From: Acetobacteraceae bacterium | GTDB taxonomy: Bacteria; Pseudomonadota; Alphaproteobacteria; Acetobacterales; Acetobacteraceae | Direction of reading: 5' to 3' | DNA length: 41,728 bases | Assembly: GCA_947475245.1 (NCBI GenBank) | Contig: CANJLW010000037.1 | Coordinates: 1 to 41,728 of the forward strand | Shown: in pieces, positions 37,591-41,728 of the stretch | Layout: every line of letters begins with the position of its first letter | How positions within the stretch are numbered: position 1 is the first letter of the stretch | Notes under the pieces: model-generated | Databases searched by the model: none | The model's input: the letters and a program-made list of their open reading frames with translations, nothing else | Told to the model about the DNA's origin: nothing | Made by a program: the position numbers and the translations under genes

Positions 37591-37648
37591 ATGAATTGTT
37601 TGCGCGGTTCGGATGGACCAATCCCGCAGGGTTGGTTATAAACGGCCC

Positions 37649-38005
37649 ATGAACCTCGGCACCTGGATTTTCACCAAGCTGAACGGTCGTCAAGTCGGCA
37701 CCGATTCGGCGGGTAACACCTACTATGAAGAGCGCAACCCGCGCGCCGGTTCGCTGCGTACGCGGCGGTGGGTTGACTATAAGGGCGCCCCGGAAGCGAG
37801 CGCCGTGCCGCCGGAATGGCATTCCTGGCTGCACTATACGACCGAGCGGCCCTTGCCGGAATCCGGGCGGAAACCCTGGCAGAAGCCGCATGTCGCGAAT
37901 GCTACCGGTTCCGCCCAAAGCTATCGCCCCGCCGGGCACGATTACCAAGGCGGCCAACGCGCCAAGGCGACGGGCGATTACGAAGCCTGGACACCCGGTA
38001 GCTAG
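37649..38005 (+). CDS. NADH:ubiquinone oxidoreductase NDUFA12-like accessory subunit
   Basis: A 118-residue homologue of mitochondrial complex I subunit NDUFA12 (B17.2), typical of alphaproteobacteria. Seen are [26 protein letters not shown] and [12 protein letters not shown]. It is a peripheral subunit of respiratory complex I, on the cytosolic side. The ATG at 37649 (MNLGTWIF) is chosen over an in-frame start at 37613. The main nuo operon is not in the window; NDUFA12 next to mlaD and DUF2155 is the normal alphaproteobacterial order. Confidence 0.95.
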   Translation: MNLGTWIFTKLNGRQVGTDSAGNTYYEERNPRAGSLRTRRWVDYKGAPEASAVPPEWHSWLHYTTERPLPESGRKPWQKPHVANATGSAQSYRPAGHDYQGGQRAKATGDYEAWTPGS

Positions 38006-38014
38006 GTCGTAGCG

Positions 38015-38494
38015 ATGGCGCGCCGCGGCATTGTCGAAGTCCTGACCGGGGCGGTCGTGCTTTTGGTCGCGCTCGGCTTTCTGGGCTTCGCGGTGGCACA
38101 TTCCGGGCGTGGCGCGGGGGCCGGCTATAACCTGACGGCGCGCTTCGATCATATCGATGGCCTGACGATCGGCTCTGACGTGCGGATCGCCGGGGTCAAG
38201 GTCGGCAGCGTCACAGCCGCGACGATCGACCCGCAGACCTTCCTGGCCGTCGTTACGCTGACCGTGCGCGACGACCTGCAACTGCCCAAGGACACCAGCG
38301 CGGAGATCACCAGCGAGAGCCTGTTGGGCGGCAAGTTCCTGTCGCTGTCGCCGGGCGGCGACAATGCGATGTTGAAAGCCGGGCAGGCCATTACGATCAC
38401 CCAGTCCTCGGTCAGTCTGGAACAGTTGCTGGGTAAGTTCATCTTCAGCGTGACCAGCATGAAGCCGCCCGCCGCCGGGGAAACACCGAAATGA
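38015..38494 (+). CDS. mlaD: outer membrane lipid asymmetry maintenance protein MlaD (single MCE domain)
   Basis: A 159-residue MCE protein with an N-terminal membrane anchor (about residues 9-28, GAVVLLVALGFLGFAVA) and one MCE domain beginning YNLTARFDHIDGLTIGSDVRIAG. MlaD forms a hexameric ring in the periplasm that passes phospholipids between the MlaFEB inner-membrane transporter and the carrier MlaC. No mlaF, mlaE or mlaC is nearby, as in other alphaproteobacteria with this locus. Its stop overlaps the next start by four bases (ATGA). Confidence 0.94.
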   Translation: MARRGIVEVLTGAVVLLVALGFLGFAVAHSGRGAGAGYNLTARFDHIDGLTIGSDVRIAGVKVGSVTAATIDPQTFLAVVTLTVRDDLQLPKDTSAEITSESLLGGKFLSLSPGGDNAMLKAGQAITITQSSVSLEQLLGKFIFSVTSMKPPAAGETPK

Positions 38495-38712
38495 TCCCGC
38501 CGCCGCCCGTCGTCTGGCCGGGGCTCGACGGCAACGGCGTCGGATGCCGCGAAAAGATCAAGATGCTGAACGATAACTATGCCGAAGCGGTCGACGTACT
38601 GCGCGATATCTTCGACGACGCCATCCTGATGGGGGTCGAGGAGCAGGCGGCGCGCGATATTCTGGCCGGTATTGTGCAGGGGCTGGTTTCTCCCAAACGT
38701 GCCGCAAGCTGA
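38491..38712 (+). CDS. 73-residue conserved-looking hypothetical protein
   Basis: A small acidic, helix-rich protein (KIKMLNDNYAEAVDVLRDIF and EEQAARDILAGIVQGL) without signal peptide or membrane segment. The overlap with mlaD and immediate contact with the DUF2155 start show it is translated as part of the operon. I do not recognise a family. A scaffold or interaction role with MlaD is conceivable but unsupported. Confidence 0.72.
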   Translation: MIPPPPVVWPGLDGNGVGCREKIKMLNDNYAEAVDVLRDIFDDAILMGVEEQAARDILAGIVQGLVSPKRAAS

Positions 38713-39162
38713 ATGGCCGGTATGACCGGCTCCTTCCTTGTCGCCATTGGTCTGTTGCTGTCGGGGACGGCGCTTGCGCAGCCCATTGTCGCGACCCCCT
38801 TGCCCCCGCCCGACGAGCAATCGCCGACAGCCCAACCCGCCGTCCCGCCGAAACCCGCCGCGCCCGTTTGGGTGACGCAGGGCACCGCCGTCGTGCAGGC
38901 GCTGGACAAGGTCAACGCGCAAAATGCGACGCTGACCGTCAAGGTCGGGCAGACCGCGCGCTTCGGGTCGCTGACGGTTTTGGTCAGGTCGTGCCTGGTA
39001 CGCCCCCCCGACAAGGCCGCGGATGCGGCCGTCTTCCTCGAAGCGACCGATGGCCGGGAGCCTGGACCGCTGTTCGCGGGTTGGCTGGTGCGATCCGCGC
39101 CTGCTGTGTCCATGGTGCAGCATCCCATCTACGATCTGCGCGTAATCGGTTGCGCGCCGTGA
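38713..39162 (+). CDS. DUF2155 domain-containing exported protein
   Basis: A 149-residue protein with a Sec signal peptide (residues 1-23, FLVAIGLLLSGTALAQPIVA). The mature part carries the DUF2155 signature: VVQALDKVNAQNATLTVKVGQ, then FGSLTVLVRSCLVRPP with its conserved Cys, then AAVFLEATDG. This alphaproteobacterial envelope family usually sits by NDUFA12 and mlaD; its function is not established. The ATG directly follows the previous stop, and its own stop overlaps the otsB start (GTGA). Confidence 0.9.
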   Translation: MAGMTGSFLVAIGLLLSGTALAQPIVATPLPPPDEQSPTAQPAVPPKPAAPVWVTQGTAVVQALDKVNAQNATLTVKVGQTARFGSLTVLVRSCLVRPPDKAADAAVFLEATDGREPGPLFAGWLVRSAPAVSMVQHPIYDLRVIGCAP

Positions 39163-39887
39163 TCCGCGACGTCTTGCCGGCGTTTCAGCGCTCGGCCCTG
39201 CTGCTGGACCTGGACGGCACGCTGATCGACATTGCCCCCACACCCGACAGCGTCGTGATCCCGCCGGGACTGACCGACACACTGCGCAGTCTGTCCGATC
39301 GACTGGACGGCGCGGTTGCCATCGTGACGGGGCGCGCCATCGATGTGGTCGACCGCTTGTTGCCGGATACCGCCTTGGCCATCGCCGGAGAGCATGGCGG
39401 CGCGATCCGCTACACCCAAGGATCATCGATCGAGCGTCCCGATTTGCCGACAGCGCCCGAGGCATGGGTCCGGGAAGCCGCCGACATCGTGGCGGCCTGG
39501 CCCGGGTCGATCCTGGAACGTAAGGCGCGCGGCTTTGCCCTGCATTATCGCGCGGTCCCCGATGCCGAACCAACCTTCCGCCTGGCGTTGCAAGCCATGC
39601 TTGCGACGGTGCCGGGGTTCCAGATGCTGCCCGGACTGATGTTGTGGGAAGTGCGCCCCATCGGGGCCGACAAGGGCCGAGCGGTTGCGGAATTGATGCG
39701 GCGAAGCCCGTTCGCCGGGCGCGTGCCCGTGTTTATCGGCGACGATGTGACGGACGAGGACGGGATGACGGTCGCGCGCGCCATGGGCGGCGCCGGGTTG
39801 CGGGTCGAGCCGGCCTTTGGCTCTCCGACCCAGGTGCGCGCCTGGCTGCACCAGGCGGCCGCCACGGGGAACTGGCCGGACCTGTAA
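39159..39887 (+). CDS. otsB: trehalose-6-phosphate phosphatase
   Basis: A 242-residue HAD-superfamily phosphatase. Motif I is LLDLDGTLIDIAP with the nucleophile Asp, motif III/IV is FIGDDVTDEDGM, and GEHGGAIR is typical for OtsB. It removes phosphate from trehalose 6-phosphate made by OtsA. otsA is not in the window, so the substrate source lies elsewhere. The GTG at 39159 overlaps the DUF2155 stop by four bases. It may be under envelope-related control through this operon, which is inference. Confidence 0.93.
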   Translation: MIRDVLPAFQRSALLLDLDGTLIDIAPTPDSVVIPPGLTDTLRSLSDRLDGAVAIVTGRAIDVVDRLLPDTALAIAGEHGGAIRYTQGSSIERPDLPTAPEAWVREAADIVAAWPGSILERKARGFALHYRAVPDAEPTFRLALQAMLATVPGFQMLPGLMLWEVRPIGADKGRAVAELMRRSPFAGRVPVFIGDDVTDEDGMTVARAMGGAGLRVEPAFGSPTQVRAWLHQAAATGNWPDL

Positions 39888-39898
39888 GGGGGATATCC

Positions 39899-40612
39899 AT
39901 GACGTTGTCCGACTTCAGCGTGCTCAGCTTCGACTGCTATGGCACCCTGATCGACTGGGAAGCCGGCTTGACGACGGCCCTGAAGCCCTTGGTGGAACGC
40001 AGTGGCCTGTCCCTGTCCCCCGATGCCGTGCTGGCGGCATTCGCCGACCATGAATCCCGCCAGCAGGCGGAGACTCCAGCGATGCCTTACTCGGCCTTGC
40101 TCGCGGTCGTTCACGCTCGGCTCGCGGCATCGTGGAATGTGGCAATCAGCGAGGACGACAATCGTCGTTTCGGTGCCTCGGTCGGCGATTGGCCGCCGTT
40201 TCCCGATACCGTGGACGCTCTGCGCACGTTGAAGCGCCGCTATCGGCTGGTCATTCTGTCGAACGTCGATCGAGAGAGCTTTCAGCACAGCAACCGGCGT
40301 TTGGGCGACGTCTTCGACGCGGTCTACACGGCGCAGGATATCGGCTCCTACAAGCCGGACGCGCGGAATTTCACCTATTTGCGGGATCGGTTGGCGGAGA
40401 CCGGCGTCCCGGTCGAACGTGTCCTGCACGTCGCGCAAAGCCTGTTCCACGATCATGCCCCGGCCAATAAGGCGGGGTTTGCGTCTGCCTGGATCGACCG
40501 TCGGCACGATCGGGATGGATGGGGCGCGACGGCTGCTCCGCCAGTGGGCGTTCGCTACGACTGGCGCTTTACCAGCCTGTCGGCGTTGGTCGAGGCGGTG
40601 GGCGCGGCATAG
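39899..40612 (+). CDS. haloacid dehalogenase type II family protein
   Basis: A 237-residue HAD protein close to L-2-haloacid dehalogenases. The nucleophile Asp is in LSFDCYGTLIDWE, motif II in LVILSNVDRE, and the later Lys/Asp region in GSYKPDARNF. The nearby HVAQSLFHDHAPANKAG loop is typical. AAGGGGGA is the ribosome site. Substrates of this subgroup are often unknown. A short hairpin (CGGCA, TTC, TGCCG at 40616-40628) follows the stop without a clear T-run. Confidence 0.9.
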   Translation: MTLSDFSVLSFDCYGTLIDWEAGLTTALKPLVERSGLSLSPDAVLAAFADHESRQQAETPAMPYSALLAVVHARLAASWNVAISEDDNRRFGASVGDWPPFPDTVDALRTLKRRYRLVILSNVDRESFQHSNRRLGDVFDAVYTAQDIGSYKPDARNFTYLRDRLAETGVPVERVLHVAQSLFHDHAPANKAGFASAWIDRRHDRDGWGATAAPPVGVRYDWRFTSLSALVEAVGAA

Positions 40613-40702
40613 ACGCGGCATTCTGCCGTTGGCCGTGGCTGCGCGATCGACTGGCCAGCCCTGGCGGCGGTCCAGTGGTGGTTGGGCCGGTTTCTCAGGG
40701 CG

Positions 40703-41590
40703 CATGAGGTTCTTCCGCCCGGGAAAGGGCGTGTGCCGAACCCGAGGGGCGGGACGGACGGGGGGAGACCCGTGCCGGTCGCGCTGGGACTGATCCCGCG
40801 CGTCGCTCAGGTTGCATGGGGTGTTATTCGCCAGATCCGCGCTGGCGGGGACACCGACCGCGATCCAACGCCTCCGTGCCCTTCGTAGTCCTCCGGCTTC
40901 CTTTGTGTTGAATTCTAGGACGGCGATCCCGGTTCTCACGGCGCATAGGGTCATTCCACCGAAAATGCCGCGCCGACCCAGCAAACCAACTGCGTTTTGA
41001 CACCGAGGCATGGGACAGGTCGCGACGGCGCGATCTCCTCGCCGACCTCTCACGGCGCATGGGCTATTATTCACCAGTTCCGCGCCGGCGGGGACACCGA
41101 CCGCGACCCAGCGCCTCCGTGCCCTTCGCGGTCCTCCTGCTTCCTTTGTGTTGAATCCTGAGGCGGCAATCCCGGCTCTCACGGCGCATAGGGTCATTCC
41201 ACCGAAAATGCCTCGCCTACCGAGCGGACCGGCTCGGTTTTGACGCCAAGCCATGGGACGGGTCGCGGCGGTGCGATCTCCTCGCCGAACTCTCACGGCG
41301 CATGGGCTATTATTCGCCATTTCCGCGTTGGCGGAGGAACCGACCGCGACCCGGCGCCTCCGTGTCCTTCGTGGTCCTCCGGCTTCCTTTTTGCTGAATC
41401 CCAGGACGGCGATCCCGGTTCTCACGGCGCATAGGGTCATTCCACCGAAAATGCCGCGCCGACCCAGCGGACCGGCTGGGTTATGACACCGAGGCATGGG
41501 ACGGGTCGCGGCGGTGCGATCGCCTCGCCGGACTCTCACGGCGCATAGGCTATTATTCGTCAGTTCCGCGGCGGCGGGGACACCGACCGC
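40703..41590 (-). repeat. tandem array 2: alternating 129-bp and 114-bp modules with the same junction on the minus strand
   Basis: The junction complement (TCTCACGGCGCATAGGG) has its CAT at 40944, 41058, 41187, 41301, 41430 and 41544, with degenerate copies at 40815 and 40703. From 40815 on, the intervals are exactly 129, 114, 129, 114, 129 and 114 bp: a 243-bp period. The 129-bp module contains the CCTCCGTGCCCTTCG phrase common in dispersed bacterial intergenic repeats, and the 114-bp module contains a hairpin. A long open frame runs through on the minus strand only because both lengths are multiples of three; I do not call it a gene. A last partial copy ends near 41590. Confidence 0.92.
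41219..41238. repeat. hairpin within the 114-bp module
   Basis: ACCGAGC and GCTCGGT form a perfect 7-bp stem around GGACCG, followed by TTTT. In the later copy at 41462-41481 the arms are ACCCAGC and GCTGGGT: both sides changed together, so the stem is preserved. The earlier copy near 40978 has lost pairing. Confidence 0.75.
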
Positions 41591-41637
41591 GTCCCAACGC
41601 AGGGTGATCGCATTTGGCGGCGGAAGGTGCGAATTTT

Positions 41638-41690
41638 CACCTCTCCCCCTGGGAGAGGTCGTGCCGCGAAGCGGCGCGGGTGAGGGAGGT
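41638..41690. repeat. dispersed two-hairpin intergenic repeat at the window edge
   Basis: CTCTCCCCCTGGGAGAG (41641-41657) and GCCGCGAAGCGGC (41663-41675) are two adjacent hairpins, followed by GGTGAGGGAGGTG, which can pair with CACCTC at 41638. This is a common proteobacterial REP-like phrase. The sequence beyond to 41728 holds no recognisable gene. Confidence 0.7.
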
Positions 41691-41728
41691 GATGCGAATA
41701 CAATGGGTTGTGCTGGTGGCACCTCCCT

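Noticed and set aside
37586..37594. DnaA-box-like TGTGGATGA
   Set aside because: A single site with a mismatch, no cluster and no origin context.
39545..41722. 725-codon open frame on the minus strand through array 2
   Set aside because: It runs antisense through otsB and the HAD gene, and stays open in the array because both module lengths are multiples of three. Its composition is repetitive and it has no ribosome site or family match.

Overview
The window looks like chromosomal DNA of a high-GC alphaproteobacterium, most likely order Rhodospirillales and plausibly Acetobacteraceae. This is inferred from gene content and order: yqeY-dnaG-rpoD next to carA, an NDUFA12-like complex I accessory gene, a short single-MCE MlaD followed by a DUF2155 gene, a fused CysNC, and a class II ribonucleotide reductase-like paralogue. 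No rRNA, tRNA, integrase or transposase gene was recognised.

Layout. 1-5960 holds a pterin dehydratase, a zinc metallopeptidase, and a minus-strand run of uracil-DNA glycosylase, cysNC, cysD, threonine ammonia-lyase and greA. 6051-11565 holds carB and carA, separated by two unfamiliar small genes: a two-helix membrane protein and a small protein faintly like SinR/Cas2-type ferredoxin folds. CarA carries an in-frame N-terminal helix-turn-helix. 11708-15999 is the macromolecular-synthesis block yqeY-dnaG-rpoD. 16038-18262 holds a GNAT enzyme, a YbaK-type tRNA deacylase and HemW. 18274-22454 is a minus-strand catabolic-looking run: CoA ligase, RidA, MetX-like hydrolase and sarcosine/N-methyltryptophan oxidase. 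After rlmH, 22993-26331 encodes two permeases and a binding protein of a peptide/opine-type ABC importer without its ATPases.

The accessory part starts at 26332. A 1.6-kb non-coding tandem array (26692-28300) lies between the divergent ABC operon and a tight three-gene operon: A-T-TE NRPS-like enzyme, free acyl carrier protein, and a protein of unknown function with an LGxNCEFG motif. Then come CMD-like, nitroreductase and SDR genes, a FemAB/DUF482-like gene, a second RidA, and a class II RNR-like protein lacking the catalytic NPCxE motif. On the plus strand, 37649-40612 runs NDUFA12, mlaD, a 73-aa gene, DUF2155, trehalose-phosphatase and a HAD dehalogenase. A second tandem array fills 40700 to about 41590.

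The least explained structure is the repeat family. Both arrays alternate two modules of fixed length (193/300 bp in the first, 129/114 bp in the second). The module sequences are unrelated between arrays, yet every module boundary carries the same junction, consensus CCCTATGCGCCGTGAGA, on the plus strand in array 1 and the minus strand in array 2. The other leading candidates for new biology are the NRPS-ACP-LGxNCEFG operon and the HTH-CarA fusion.
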